Origin: Diogma glabrata
Taxonomy: Eukaryota > Arthropoda > Insecta > Diptera > Cylindrotomidae
NCBI GenBank assembly: GCA_963693315.1
Contig: OY856188.1
Span: 101,806,462-101,870,461 of the forward strand
Length of the DNA: 64,000 nt
Reading direction: 5' to 3'
In this document: piece by piece, positions 23,302 through 35,621 of the stretch
Layout: every line of letters begins with the position of its first letter
Numbering within the stretch: the stretch's first letter is position 1
Notes under the pieces: generated by a model
Databases searched by the model: none
Seen by the model: the letters and a program-made list of their open reading frames with translations, nothing else
Told to the model about the DNA's origin: nothing
Made by a program: the position numbers and the translations under genes

Positions 23302-24264
23302 GTGCCCATCCCGTGCGCACACATAACAATTTCATCAAACCGTCTAATCGAGAAATATAACGATGTGTTTACTGGAATCGGAAAAATTGAAGGCGGAGCT
23401 AATTTTGAACTTGATCCAGATGTGTATGTGATAATAGCACAACCAAGAAGAATTTCGGTAAATTTAAGAAGTGAGTTAGCTAAAAAACTTGATGAAATGG
23501 AACAACAAGGTATAATTATAAAAGAAAATTATCATACACATTGGGTGAGTAATATTTTAATAGTAAAAAGAAATAATAATTTACGAATATGTCTCGATCC
23601 ATGTGAATTAAATAAGACTATTAAAAGTGTTGATTACGTAATGACAAAAATTGAAGAAATTTTACCAAAGTTACATAATGCAAAAGTTTTTTCAACATTA
23701 GATGCTAAACATGGTTTCTGGCCATTACAATTAAACGAAAAAAGTAGCAATACAACAACTTTTTATACGCCATTTGGTAGATATCCTTGGTTAAGATTAC
23801 CTTTCGGAATCAGTCCTGCTATGGAAATATACCAAAAACGACAACATGAAATTTTAGAAGGTTTAGAATGTGTTGAAGTAATAGCAGACGACATAATAAT
23901 TTTCGGAAGAGGTACAACTTTGGAAGAAGCGATAAAAGATCATGATATAAATCTAGAAAATTTGTTAATTAGATTACGTAAAGTGAATTTAAAATTAAAT
24001 CCATCAAAGCTAAAACTATGTCAACCAGAAGTAAAATACTTTGGACATATTATTTCAAAAGACGGGTTAAAACCAGATCCAGAAAAAACATCTTGCATTA
24101 AAAATATGGATTCTTCGAACAACAATAAAGAATTATTAAGAGTGCTAGGTATGTTTACTTATGTATCGAAATTTATAGAAAAATTTTCAATAAAAATAAA
24201 TAATATGAGAAATTTAGCAAAAAGTAACGTATTTGAGTGGACTAATGAACATCAACAAGAATAA
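23302..24264 (+). pseudogene. gypsy-A reverse transcriptase
   Basis: A 320-codon open frame covers most of the Ty3 reverse transcriptase: start of palm (SNRLIEKYNDVFTGIGKIEG), HWVSNILIVKRNNNLRICLD, FSTLDAKHGFWPLQL with the first catalytic Asp, LRLPFGISPA, and IADDIIIFG, where the usual YVDD/YIDD has become IADD. FGHIISKDGLKPDPEK and LGMFTYVSKFIEKF follow. The start is artificial: the frame opens after AT-rich filler and the protease is upstream in another frame. The lineage resembles insect elements of the K02A2.6-like (Mag-related) group. Confidence 0.85.
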
Positions 24265-24269
24265 GACAA

Positions 24270-25417
24270 TATAAAGAAAATAATAACAACAGTGCCAGTG
24301 TTAACATATTACAATCCAGCGGATATAATAACTTACAAACAGATGCATCTTCTTATGCTATAGGTTGTACAATAACGCAACAAAATCACCCAATTGCATT
24401 TCCTTCTAGAGTACTAAAAGGCGCAGAATTAAGTTATGCAGCGATTGAAAAAGAAGCCTTAGCGGTGTTATTTGCTTTAAAAAGATTTGATCAATACGTT
24501 TGTGGAAGATCCAGAATAATAATAGAAACTGATCACAAACCGCTAATATCAATTTAAAAACAAATCTACATTAAAAGCTCCAAAACGCATTCAAAAAATG
24601 ATGCTGTATTTACAGAGATACAATTTTGCTCTTAAATACACTAAAAGTAAAGAAATGTTAATCGCAGATTGCATATCTCGAGCACCATTACATAATGACG
24701 AATTTCTGAAAGATTTTGATATTTATACTATGGAAATTATGATGCTATTGATGATGATGCTATTTGTAAAGATATAGAAGAAATTGATACATCTGATCTC
24801 AGAATAAATACTGAAACATTAGACAAAATAAAAATTGATACACATAAAGATGATGAAATTCAACAAGTCATAAAATTAGTAAGTCAAGGTTGGCCAGATA
24901 AGTCTAACAATTTAAATTTATTAACAAAAAAATACTACAACTATCGGGATGAACTTACAATTAGTCAAGGAATTTTATTTAAAGGTTCTAGAGTAATAAT
25001 TCCTAAATCATTAAGACTAGAAATTTTAAAGAAACTACACATCAATCATGTAGGAATACAATCTACAGATAATCTAGCAAGAGAAGTAGTTTACTGGCCA
25101 AACATGAATGCTGAAATACAAAACATGATTAAAAGTTGAAGAATTTGCAAAAAATATTCTGATAATCAACCAAATGAACCAATGCAAACTCACAAGATGG
25201 CAGACTATCCATTCCAAAGAATAAATATGGATATATTTGAAATAATAATTTATGGAAGACAAAGAAAATTTATACTGACAGTTGATCAATATTCAGATTT
25301 GTTCGAAATAGATGAATTATCCGATTTAAAATCAGAAACAATAATAAAAATTTGTAAAAGAAAATTTTCCAGATATGGTATTCCAGAAGTGTGTGTCACG
25401 GATAATCCGAAAACATT
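24270..25417 (+). pseudogene. gypsy-A RNase H and integrase, 5' part
   Basis: RNase H pieces lie at 24318-24560 (LQTDASSYAIGCTITQQ, SYAAIEKEALAVLFALKRFD, ETDHKPLI). The integrase zinc-binding region follows (HINHVGIQSTDNLAREVVYW, then RICKKYSDNQ). The first catalytic Asp lies in INMDIFEI and the second in CVTDNPKTF. The coding sequence is cut at 25417 by gypsy-B; the remainder resumes at 37559. Frameshifts and a stop near 25137 show it was already degenerate, or became so. Confidence 0.85.
25414..25417. repeat. Target-site duplication CATT, left (partner 37555-37558)
   Basis: CATT flanks both outer LTR ends. Across it the gypsy-A integrase reading frame is continuous with the segment after 37558, which fixes the element boundaries. 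Confidence 0.9.
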
Positions 25418-27350
25418 TGTTATGCCGCAATCTGGGCTATTATCTAACCAGTAGTATTTATAAGAGAGTCTACACCCTACTCCAGAACGAGTTCAGGTTC
25501 TGTATTGGTAGACTGAAGGAAATGTATGCCTTGGTAGTGAGATTTAACGGTCAACGAACAGTCAAGGATACATTTTCTTCAGTCGCCACACTGTTCTATT
25601 TCTTCTCTCCCTTATAAACCCACTACTTGGTAATCTTCAGTTTAACATCCGTAACTACATGAAACAGCAACTTAGTTCAACAAAAATACATTACATAATG
25701 AACCAGTATCAAAACCATTAATTAATCGCGTTGCTAAAACAACACGTCGTGTTGATTCAGTAACAATTTCTATTAACAAAACTATCAGTCTCACAATTAA
25801 CATTGCTTAAATTCGTAAACATTCTTCTACTTTGTTTTCATCAAACGAAAAATAAAACTCATGTAGTTGTGGTTGCATTTTTTTCATTTTTCGTTGATGC
25901 TATCAGACACAATCTCATCATCATCTGTTTGAATAAACTGTTAATAAATTGTTGCACTTCGTGGTTATTGTTATTTCGTTTTCTCTATAATCTTTAATAA
26001 CTGAAAACAAAACAAACTCGAATTATATGTTGTCGATCCTTCTTTCTTTCTTTTTATAATTGGTTGACGATCTCGTTCTAAAAAACCGATTAAATTCCTT
26101 TGTTTGGGAAAATAAAACAACAGAGAGAAATGTACAAAATTTTTGAATGGTCATCTCCTTCGCTCCCCTTCGTTTAGATTATTTAAACAAAGAATTTTTG
26201 ATAATTAGGTCAGTATGATTTTATTTTTTTAAATCAATTTTTAGTTCGATTATGGTTTTTGGTAAATTCACAAATCCAAAGTTCGTTTCTTTTTGGATTT
26301 TGAAAATCGAAAAAAAACTTGTCAAATTGTTTAAGCTCGGTCATTTTTTTTGTGTTAACACCGTGAAAACAAATTTAAATGATAATAAAACATAAGCACG
26401 CGTTCGTGGCTAAAACAAAGAAAATATTTAATTTTCCTATTTATCCGCGAAATGTAATCTTTTATTAAAAAAATTGAGTGCGACATACACAATTAGTAAG
26501 AACCAAAAAAATTTAATTCTGTGTCGCAAATTGATTTTACTTTTGATGGTTAAAACTAAACTCAATGCTAAAGTTGGTGAACAGTGTAGATTCGCGAGTA
26601 TAGCTAAAGAAAACTGAATGTTGTCAAAAGTTTGGTTGCATGTAACCGCAATAAAATAAAAAGAATTGTTTATGTAATTCATATTTTTGTGCTATTTGTG
26701 TAAAATCATAATCATTGAATTAAAGATCAAATCTATAAGAATAAGAAAAGAAAATTATTAGCCATGTGTTTCTGAATAAATGTCATTAAAAAGTGTTTAA
26801 TAAAAATAAACCGTATTGTCATTGCCTTCGCATTCGTTTTTCGTTATTACTCATAACGGGAAATATGTTAAACTGAAAAGAACCAGGAGATGGAATTTTG
26901 CTAATTCCAAGTCAATTAAATTATCTCGACACCGCAATATCAGTGATATTAATTTAGCTCACTACTGGAACTAATTTTGGAAAGAATTTGGGATTGAATA
27001 CGTTGAATGGTTACGAAATGGATTCATGGGTAGACTATATGATGAAATAAAATTTAACGAATTGATAAAGAAAGCAGCATTTAATATTTGGGAATCAGGA
27101 AGAAAGGCTGTGTTCAGCAAGAAATCACCACTTAACTGCAAGTTACGTTTTTTGTATTATTCTTTATTAAAACTATATATATATATATGTATTATCTTTT
27201 TATGAATTTTAAACTTACAATCGAAAATCTATTTAGCATGTTTAATTAGATAACCTCTATTTAGAGATTTTTCTTGGGTCCAGGGACGCATCTGTTGTTT
27301 TTGAATTATTATAAATCCCGGAACATAACGGCACCACTGTGCTCGTTATA
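25418..27350 (+). repeat. gypsy-B 5' LTR
   Basis: 1933 bp, paired with 35622-37554. Starts TGTTATGCCGCAATCTGGG and ends GGCACCACTGTGCTCGTTATA. It carries a TATA-like box near its start and no real gene; the repeated short frames at 25803 and 26437 (minus) recur only because the LTR does. Confidence 0.95.
25456..25467 (+). promoter_or_regulatory. TATA-like box and conserved promoter block of the LTR
   Basis: TATTTATAAGAG lies ~40 bp inside the LTR, followed by a block through CCAGAACGAGTTCAGGTTC to about 25600. The same block is the best preserved part of the decayed LTR at 2889-2710, which suggests promoter function. Confidence 0.5.
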
Positions 27351-27429
27351 AATTTTTGGCGCTGAAACAAAACAAAGCATTATACATATAACAGAAAATA
27401 CTGTTATATGTATGTAATATTTATATATG

Positions 27430-27526
<97 letters not shown>

Positions 27527-29523
27527 TTGTTATGCAAATTTGATTGAATATCTTTGGAATATCGGTTCTTTTTGTGTTGGATCGACTTGGAAGAAATTTT
27601 TTTTGATTTTGTGTTGAATTTGAGGAATTTATATTCTTCGATATAAATTTTATAATTCTTGTAAATATATTTCAAAATAAAATTTATCAATATAAATTTG
27701 ATAATTATAATTTTTTTTCGAAATTTTATAAATACAAAAAAAATGTTAAAAATGTTAATTATGAATGTTTTTGATATTTTAAATTTTTTGATATTCTTAC
27801 ATTATTCGAATAATACGGTTTTTTGTGATAGCGTTAGTATACGTTTTTTTTTGATTCGGATATTGTTATTTGTGTTGCATCTGTTGTTCGATATATATAT
27901 CTATAGTGGTATTATTATATGCCTATGGTGTTTTTTTTATATACCTTTTGTATTTTTTTATATATATATACTATTGTATTTCGATATATCTTTATTTTAT
28001 GATGCAACAAAGAAATTTTTACAACGTTTTGATCTGAATAAAACCATGGGTATCTCTAAGAAAGAATCCAAGAAGGCTTAACCTTCTTAACATGTTTCAT
28101 TGGTTAAGGGTCGCCTCTGTCTTTTGGCATGCGATCACCAAGCGGATTTTTTTTTTTAATAATATTAGTAAAATTTCAATTAGTTTTCCTTCCGAGACTG
28201 AATGCAGCTTTACTGGTCGAGTGTTTATGCGGAAGAGAAGGGAAGCCTGTCAGTCCTACGGACAGCCAGGATCGCTTCTACAATGCTAAGCACTCCTCCA
28301 TACAAGTGAAACTGCATCCAGATCTCCACTTTGTTGGGAAGAACCAACGTTCAACCCAACCTCCCTTCACAATTTCAATGGACTTAGCAAATCCATCCAA
28401 CATCGTGTTTCAATAGTAAATTCGGTCTTGTACTGAAATCGGATCTGGAGACTGGTACTCTATACTGGTCTACTCCCAACAAACGATATTAGTCTTAATT
28501 GTTTTTCTTAACTTTTCTAGTTTTATATTTTTCTTAGTTTTAAGGATGAATGAACTCAGCATATGATTTTTGTAGATAACAGATATTTAGGCTGAATCTT
28601 TAAACAATGCTGAATTCATTTCATCACGCGGGAGGGTACTAGAATGTAGATTTTAGGATTTTTAGGCCTATTTTTGTTCTAGACCTCACATGTCGTTTCT
28701 GGGAAGAGATCGCGAGTTCGATTTTCCACTTCGAATCTTCGTTACAATTCCTTTTAAAATTTTTTTGATTATACAGTCAATCGGTGTGGGCTTTGCCCAG
28801 GAAAAATCTCTAACAATTATAAATACACAAATAAATAAATAATTTTTCTCTTTTCTAAATAAATAAATATTTTACAAATCAATAAATAAATATATTTTTA
28901 TAAATAAAAATTCTATAATTAAAAGAATATTTTTCTATATATAAATATGTTTACAAATAATTTTCATTTTTATAAATAAATAAATAAATATATATTTTTA
29001 TAAATAAATAATTATATGGTACAATTAAATAAAAAAATTCCTAAATAAGCATTTAGCATCAAGAAATAAATAATTAAATTTTTTCCTGAATAAATAAAAC
29101 ATCCTACTCAATAAGTAAATAAATATTTTTTTAGTTGCAACAGAATAACTACATACATAAGTAAATCAATACCATTTTTTGCACTAATTAAATAACTAAT
29201 ACTTTTTCTAGATATAAAATTAAAATCTTTAAGATTAATAATTTTCTCTGTAAAACGAAGGTCGAAGGAGTTGATTATTCAAAATATTTGTATATTTCTT
29301 TCTGCTGTTGTTGGTCGCGTATTATATTGGATTTTGAGTCGATTTACAATTTTTATTGCACTGTACAATTTTTTTTTACGGTTGTTGTGTTTTTTTTGAC
29401 ATTTTTGCGCGGAAAAACATTTCAGGGGGTCACAATCATTATCGTCTGTTGTTGGTTTTGTTGAGTTGCAATTTTTTTTATATTTTTTGTCCTTCTTTTC
29501 ATAAAACCTGACAACAAAAGAAA
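27351..29523 (+). other. gypsy-B untranslated leader with primer-binding region
   Basis: TGGCGCTGAAACAAAACAAA starts at 27356, five bases inside the 5' LTR, and is the candidate primer-binding site. The leader then holds a TA microsatellite, a moderately GC-rich block (28190-28500), a block with CCTCACATG...TCGCGAG and AATCTCTAACAATTATAAAT (28680-28830), and a long AAATAAAT-rich run (28820-29120). The same blocks occur in order in the LTR element inside the CACTA transposon. No protein gene is supported; frames at 27698 and 28092 have only low-complexity or unrecognisable products. Confidence 0.7.
27423..27530. repeat. (TA)n microsatellite, interrupted
   Basis: Two runs of TA dinucleotides separated by TGTATATATGTATG. 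Overlapping frames on both strands are translations of this repeat. Confidence 0.95.
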
Positions 29524-31296
29524 ATGTCAGAGGTGCCGATAGACCATCCGTTTTACGGTCTCGAGTTGTGCGAGTTATGGGTCGAGTGCTTCCTCCGGGA
29601 CATCCAATACAACAGCGAAGGTTGGATACAACAGTTAAGTGATGCTGCGAGAAGTGCAACAGCACCAATAATACAAACACACGCAGCTAATACGAAGGAA
29701 GAAAGTGAATTGATTCTGGCAGCAGCGCTGTTTTTGGCTCGTGAAGTAAGGGGTTTAGTGGCTCCAGTGCCACCAAACACACTAAAAGGATTGTTGAATC
29801 GTATAACCCATTACGTGGACCGAAATAACCGCATAAGAAACATGGAAGAGTTAAAAGATGCTACTGAATACGCAGCCAGGTCATTGTCTGAAACTTTCAG
29901 GACCATCACTGCACTGATAATGGGACCAGAAGGAGGGGTCTTAAGAAAAGATGTACCAGCACCTGCAAATCTTGACGAATCATTTCAAGGTGTATTCGCG
30001 AGATCAACTCCAAATCATATGGAACCACTAGGTGACCTGATTGATAATATGACGGGCCGTCAACGAAGACAACGTCTTCCACAACCAGCCAATGAGGTAC
30101 AGCAGGAACAGCTTGGACCAGCAATACCACTGGAAGAGCTATTCAATGACATCAGAATAGCTCCACCACCATACCGATCGGCTAGGGTCTCAGCAGTACC
30201 AGCATACATACAACCGCATGAAGGGTACCAACCACACAGGTATTTGAGTCAATTCTATACGAATTGGCTCCCCTACTTCTCTGGTGACGGGTCCTCACCC
30301 GATGCTCATGAATTCTTTCATTTGGTTGAGGTGGCTGCACGAAGGGATCGGGTGACCTTTGACGATTTAAAGTCAATCGTTCCCCGATATCTCCGTGGAG
30401 CCGCTGAAAAACATTACATAAATCTAACATATGAGTATCGAGTGGTGACCTATCCCATATTGAGAGAAGCATTAGTTAATACGTTTGGTACCCTTACAGA
30501 TGATAAGACGGTTTTGAAAGTACTGCTGAGCCGTAGACAAAAACATAAAGAGAGTGTATATGACTACATAATTGGTATGAACAATTTAAATAGTAGACTG
30601 ATCCGGCCCTATAATCCACGTGAATTAATAGAGATAGTTCGAGACGGTTTGTCTGCAGAATTAAGAAGTGTAACAATGATAGCTGAGTTTGCATCACTTG
30701 AAGACCTGCGTGTGATGTGCCAAAAATTTGAAAAATTTTGGGCATCATCACCCGCAGCGTCAAGGACAGGTGGGCAATCTCTGCTACCACCTACGAGAAC
30801 AGCTGGTCAATACCGGATCAGTGAAGTCACACCTTCTGATGAAGACGAAACAGGTCCATCTAATTATCAACCAGGTCCATCAAACTACGTTACAGGTCCT
30901 TCAAATCATCAAATAGTTCCAGCAAACTACTCGACTTATGTAGATGCCTACAGCGCACCACCAAAAATACTAGCCAGACCAACAAATGCTAATAGGTCAA
31001 TACTACCACCACCGCCACCTAGAACTGAACATCAAATTTGTAGCCGGTGTAAAGATATTGGTCACACGATATACAACTGTCCTCAAAAGCCGTACTGCTA
31101 TCGATGTGGTAAGGCTGACACCATCTCTCCACGATGTACTAATTGTCATCCACCGCTTCATTTAAACTCTCGGGCGGGAGTACAGAATTCGCGAGCTGTG
31201 CCCCCGAACCCATCTTCGAGTACGCGAGGTCATCTGAGAGATGCGTCAACCACCACCGAAGAAGAAGATCTTTCGCCACCACAGTACCAAAAATAA
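29524..31296 (+). CDS. gag: gypsy-B Gag polyprotein
   Basis: 590 codons from ATG at 29524 to TAA. The structural protein packages element RNA into cytoplasmic particles. Residues ~1-230 are a lineage-specific N-terminal region; ~240-400 form the capsid (YLSQFYTNWLPYFSGDGSSP, PRYLRGAAEKHY, RRQKHKESVYDYI). A Pro/Ser-rich linker follows, with three GPSNY-like repeats around 445-470. A zinc knuckle CX2CX4HX4C (CSRCKDIGHTIYNC) begins near residue 506. The next, CYRCGKADTISPRC, has Thr where His is expected. The start is supported by the preceding stop-rich leader. The last ~150 bases overlap pol, which is read by -1 frameshifting. Fully open and probably functional. Confidence 0.95.
   Translation: MSEVPIDHPFYGLELCELWVECFLRDIQYNSEGWIQQLSDAARSATAPIIQTHAANTKEESELILAAALFLAREVRGLVAPVPPNTLKGLLNRITHYVDRNNRIRNMEELKDATEYAARSLSETFRTITALIMGPEGGVLRKDVPAPANLDESFQGVFARSTPNHMEPLGDLIDNMTGRQRRQRLPQPANEVQQEQLGPAIPLEELFNDIRIAPPPYRSARVSAVPAYIQPHEGYQPHRYLSQFYTNWLPYFSGDGSSPDAHEFFHLVEVAARRDRVTFDDLKSIVPRYLRGAAEKHYINLTYEYRVVTYPILREALVNTFGTLTDDKTVLKVLLSRRQKHKESVYDYIIGMNNLNSRLIRPYNPRELIEIVRDGLSAELRSVTMIAEFASLEDLRVMCQKFEKFWASSPAASRTGGQSLLPPTRTAGQYRISEVTPSDEDETGPSNYQPGPSNYVTGPSNHQIVPANYSTYVDAYSAPPKILARPTNANRSILPPPPPRTEHQICSRCKDIGHTIYNCPQKPYCYRCGKADTISPRCTNCHPPLHLNSRAGVQNSRAVPPNPSSSTRGHLRDASTTTEEEDLSPPQYQK
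31161..31207 (+). promoter_or_regulatory. -1 ribosomal frameshift signal TTTAAAC with downstream hairpin
   Basis: TTTAAAC at 31161-31167 is in exactly the register needed (T TTA AAC in the gag frame, TTT AAA in the pol frame). Pol is offset by -1 and has no ATG at its 5' end. Three bases downstream, CGGG...ACAG pairs with CTGT...CCCG (31171-31206) around a ~10-base loop. TTTAAAC is among the most efficient known slippery heptamers. The hairpin is a by-eye prediction. Confidence 0.8.
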
Positions 31297-34200
31297 GTAA
31301 ATCTGTTCAAACTTCAACACCATTACTGATACGTCAGAAAAAAAGATCTCAAAAGCGTATTGAACGCTCGCGCATTTACTTTAGAAAAAGAAAACTTCTC
31401 AATAAAGCGTGTGTCTCTTCGATCATTTATCGGGAAAATGATCCTAGACCACACCTTTATATAAACATTTTTAATAAAAAAGTTTATGGACTTCTAGATA
31501 GTGGAGCCTCTATCAGTATTCTGGGAAGAAATTCCCTAGAATTATTAAGAAACGCCGGCATAACCTATCACAAAATGTTTTCTGCCATCCGTACAGCAGA
31601 TGGTACCCGTAATCATATCCTGGGTTATGTAGACGCTTCTATAAATTTCAATGGCTTATCGAAAATTTTTCGTTTTCATGTTGTTCCAAGTTTGCGTGAG
31701 GAACTCTACCTGGGCATCGATTTCTGGAGGGAATTTGGTATCACTCCTTCATTTGTCAGTGAATTGACACCGATTGAATCTAATAACAACTTAAATCACG
31801 ATCTAAACCCTGACCAGCTACAAGAACTGGAGAACGTCAAGGATTCTTTTCCTTCTTTTGAGGTATTAGGTCTCGGCAAAACATCTTTGGTTGAACATGT
31901 CATCGATGTTGGGGATAGTGCACCTGTGAAACAGAGGCATTACCCCACATCGCCGGCAGTTCAACAAAAGATTTATGCTGAACTAGACCGGATGCTTCAA
32001 TTAGGGGTGATCGAAGAGAGTTCTGACAGTTCTTGGTGCTCGCCAGTGGTTTTAATACAAAAATCTTCTGGGAAGAATCGTCTATGTTTAGATTCAAGAC
32101 GTGTCAACGCACTGACCAAAAAGGATGCTTACCCACTTCCATTAATCGATGGCTTGTTAGGACGTCTAAATAGTACGAGATACATAAGCAGTATTGATCT
32201 CAAAGATGCGTTCTGGCAAATTCCTTTGTCAGAAACATCACGAGATAAAACAGCCTTCACAGTGCCTGGACGACCATTGTACCAATTCAAGGTTATGCCT
32301 TTTGGTTTGTGCAATGCTCCCCAGACAATGTGTCGGCTGATGCATAAAGTGATACCTCACAAGTATCATGAAAGTGTCTTCGTCTATTTAGACGACCTAC
32401 TGGTAGTGTCCTCAACATTCGAGGAACACATGGAACTACTCTCTATAGTCTCTACTCTTTTAAGAAATGCAGGTCTAACCATCAATCTGCAGAAAAGTAA
32501 GTTCGTGCTGCGAGAAGTAAAGTATTTGGGCTTTTTGGTTGGCGAAGGTGGATTGAAAACGGATCCTGAAAAAGTACGAGCTATTGAGGAATATCCAGCT
32601 CCAACAACTGTTAAACAGATTCGTCGGTTATTAGGTATGGCAGGGTGGTATCAACGATTTATACCAAACTACGCTAGCGTTGTTTCACCTATTACAGATC
32701 TTTTGAAAAAAGGATCTAAACGACTGGTATGGACTGATGGAGCTCAAACCGCCTTTAACAATTTAAAAAATCTTCTGACTGTAGCCCCAGTTTTAATAAA
32801 TCCTAATTATGAAAAAGAATTTTTTATTAGATGTGATGCAAGCATCACGGGTGTAGGAAGTGTATTGTATCAGCTGGATGATGAAGGCCATGAGTGTCCG
32901 ATAGCATTCATGTCTAAAAAGTTGAATAAAGCTCAAAGGAATTATTCAGTGTCCGAGCTTGAGTGTCTTGCAGCAATTCTCAGCGTGAAGAAATTCAGAG
33001 CCTACGTGGAGGGTCATAAGTTTACAATTGTGACCGATCATTCAAGTCTAAAGTGGTTGATGTCACAAAAAGATTTGAGTGGTCGGTTAGCTAGATGGAG
33101 TTTAAAGCTTCAACACATGGATTTTTCTATTGTACATAGTAAAGGGACCCAAAACGTAGTACCTGATGCTCTGTCTCGTATATATGACGACACGTCTGAA
33201 GAATTTGCTGAAGCGCTCGCTCATACTGACGACACTATTAAATCAGATGATGAATGTTATCGGCACCATGAATACACAAACATGATAGCCAAAGTACAAT
33301 TGTCTCCTCAGGATTTTCCAATGGTGAAACAATTGGATGGTAAGCTATACATGCGCATAGAACCTAAAGCTGATGCAGTACCTAACGATTTGCCTGTGTG
33401 GAAACTTTGGATACCGAAACCTTTAACTACTAAATTGATCAAGGAACATCACGACAACTGTATAGCTGCTCATGGAGGGGTAAAGAAGACCTTGGTGGGT
33501 CTTCGGCGTCTCTACTACTGGCCGGGCATGGCATCTCAAGTTCATGACTATGTCGTGTCTTGTGATGTTTGCAAACAATCGAAGGCAACAAATCCGATAT
33601 TGCGTCCACCAATGCAATCCCGATTTATAACAGATAGACCATGGCAGCGTATATATATTGATTTTTTGGGTCCGTATCCCAGATCAAAATCTGGGAATAC
33701 TGTTCTTCTGATTGTACTTGATCATTTGTCAAAATTTGTATTAATTAAACCACTCAGAAATGCTACTTCACCTTCTGTGAATACATTTTTGAGAAATGAA
33801 GTTTTTCTAACATATGGTGTTCCAGAGTTTCTTCACAGCGACAATGGTAAACAATTTCTAAGTAATTCTTTTCAAAAACTGTTGTCAGAATTCAACATTT
33901 CTCATATTAAAACTGGAGTCTACAGCCCTCAGAGCAACGCTTCGGAAAGGGTAAATAGGTCGATATTAGCTGCGATCAGATCTTACATTAAAGGTATGCA
34001 TAATACGTGGGATTCTCATCTGGGAGATATAGCTTTTGCACTACGTTCCGCAGTACATAGCACCACACTTCATTCTCCATATTACGTGCTGTTTGGTCAA
34101 CACCCTATATCAGATGGCAAGACCTACACAACTCTTCGAACTTTACATAGTCTTGGTGAACCAATAGATATGGACATGGATCATACAGATCAATTAGCAA

Positions 34201-34478
34201 TCGTCAGAGCTCGCATTAAGAAATATATGGACACAGCTTTCGCAAAGTCCCAACAACATTATAATTTACGGACGCGACCTCGTACATTTGAAATACAACA
34301 ACGAGTCTTGGTACGACAACATCACCTAAGTGATGCAGCAAACAAGTTTTCGGCCAAGCTGGCTCCGAAATTCCTACCAGCCATAATAACAAGCAGGGTT
34401 GGTAATGTGTTGTACAAATGTACGAATTTGGATGGTAAGCCCATTGGGACTTTCCATGCCAAAGATATAAGAATTTAA
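31162..34478 (+). CDS. pol: gypsy-B Pol polyprotein (protease, RT, RNase H, integrase)
   Basis: The -1 frame is open from before the slip site to TAA at 34478 (~1100 codons). Order: aspartic protease with LLDSGASISIL (Asp codon 31497). Reverse transcriptase with SSDSSWCSPVVLIQKSSG, SIDLKDAFWQIPL, VMPFGLCNAPQT and YLDD at 32385-32396. RNase H with RCDASITGVGSVLY, SVSELECLAAILSVKKF and TDHSSLKWL. Integrase with an HHCC finger (HHDNCIAAHGG...CDVCKQSK), then the D,D-35-E triad in IYIDFLGPYP, HSDNGKQF and NASERVNRS. A C-terminal KLAPKFLPAIITSRVGNVLY module resembles the GPY/F region. No domain is missing or broken. Expressed as Gag-Pol; protein order (RT-RNaseH-IN) is that of Ty3/gypsy. Confidence 0.95.
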
Positions 34479-35621
34479 AAATTTTAAAATTTAATATAGA
34501 TCCCTGTTAACTTATTTTTCTTGTATTAGTTTTTTTATCTTTATCAATTTATTAATTATTATTAATTTTTTTATTATTATTCTTTATATTAGTACTTTGA
34601 TTTATTAAAATTTCTGACCTTGGTTGTTCTAATAAATCATCCACTATGCTTAACATATTAACGTTTTCGTGTTAGATGTGAGCCGCTTAAGACTCTGTCT
34701 GCGGTTATCTGACTCTACTTTGTATTAGCTTACCACTCCCCATTCATTTTTTATTAACTTTCACAAATTTTCACTATTTTTATAGATAGTCTTTATCGCT
34801 AACAATAGTAATGCTGTCTCTCATTGCCTGAAATTGAATTTTGGTACTTGAGGGCGCTGTTCAGTAAGAGTATTAGGTAGTTTTTTTTCATTAGTTTTAG
34901 TTTTTTTTTCATTAGTTTTAGTTTTTTTTGGGAAATTTGATGTACGTAGAAAGAGATTATTAGGCTCATATCTGTCATCAGTTCCACATACAATTACTGA
35001 ACAGGGCTCTCAAGTATGGAATTTCGGTTAATGGTCATGATGGTCAACATTTGTATTCCTCTTATTGCAATAGAACTTACCTTTAATAAATAATACAATT
35101 TCATTCACTAGTATCTAACACTTGATTTATTTGCGCACGCTTACCAACTCTGCGCTGCCTGTTGTCTGCTGGGACTCGGCATGTCTCAATTGGGGAACTT
35201 TTACAGCGAGACATGACAGTTTACACGATATCATTAATGCAGCTGATCAACAAAACTCTGGCGTTCTACAATCAAGAATTTGGATGCAATAGTCATTAAG
35301 TCAACATAAATAAAACAATTTTTTTTTTTTGAAACATCTATAATTCACAACTCTTTCATAATGGATATACAACATCAGTAATTCAAACATCTTTATTTTT
35401 CATCATGGTTACTCAACATCTACAATGCGCACTTTCTTTCATCATTTAGCGTCATGCAAAAATTCTAAACATCTGGTTGTCTTGGGAGAGGCACTCGACT
35501 CATCAATTCGTATACCTATATCGGTAAATAATGGTGATTGCTACATATTTTTCTTTCCTTAATCTTCACAAAAAGCATTTCACTGTTGAATGCTTGTTTG
35601 ATATCGGTTCAGGAAATTGTC
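34479..35621 (+). other. gypsy-B 3' untranslated region, no env
   Basis: No open frame resembling an envelope protein is present between pol and the 3' LTR. No strong polypurine tract directly abuts the LTR; the last bases are TTCAGGAAATTGTC. A possible nested solo LTR occupies 34670-35120. Confidence 0.6.
34670..35120 (+). mobile_element. Possible solo LTR inside the gypsy-B 3' region
   Basis: A 451-bp segment begins TGTTAGATGTGAG and ends CTAGTATCTAACA, inverted TGTTAGAT/ATCTAACA termini typical of an LTR, with AATAAATAATAC near its end. I could not find matching target duplications, so it may instead be the element's own 3' sequence with a chance palindrome. Confidence 0.35.

Noticed and set aside
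25803..26682. Short frames repeated exactly at 36007-36886
   Set aside because: They recur because the LTR is duplicated; composition is low and no domain is visible.
27408..27690. Frames on both strands at 27408-27690
   Set aside because: Pure translation of the (TA)n microsatellite.
27698..28081. 127-codon hydrophobic frame in the gypsy-B leader
   Set aside because: Phe/Ile/Leu-rich product of T-rich DNA, no motif, absent from the related leader of the LARD-like element.
28660..28830. tRNA-derived SINE (box-B-like GAGTTCGATTTTCC followed by an AAAT-rich tail)
   Set aside because: The same blocks occur in order in the interior of the LTR element at 54122-59374, so this is leader sequence of the retrotransposon family. 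No A box or target duplication was found.
34479..35621. env gene of gypsy-B
   Set aside because: Checked for an envelope-like frame; none longer than noise, so the element is not an errantivirus-type copy.
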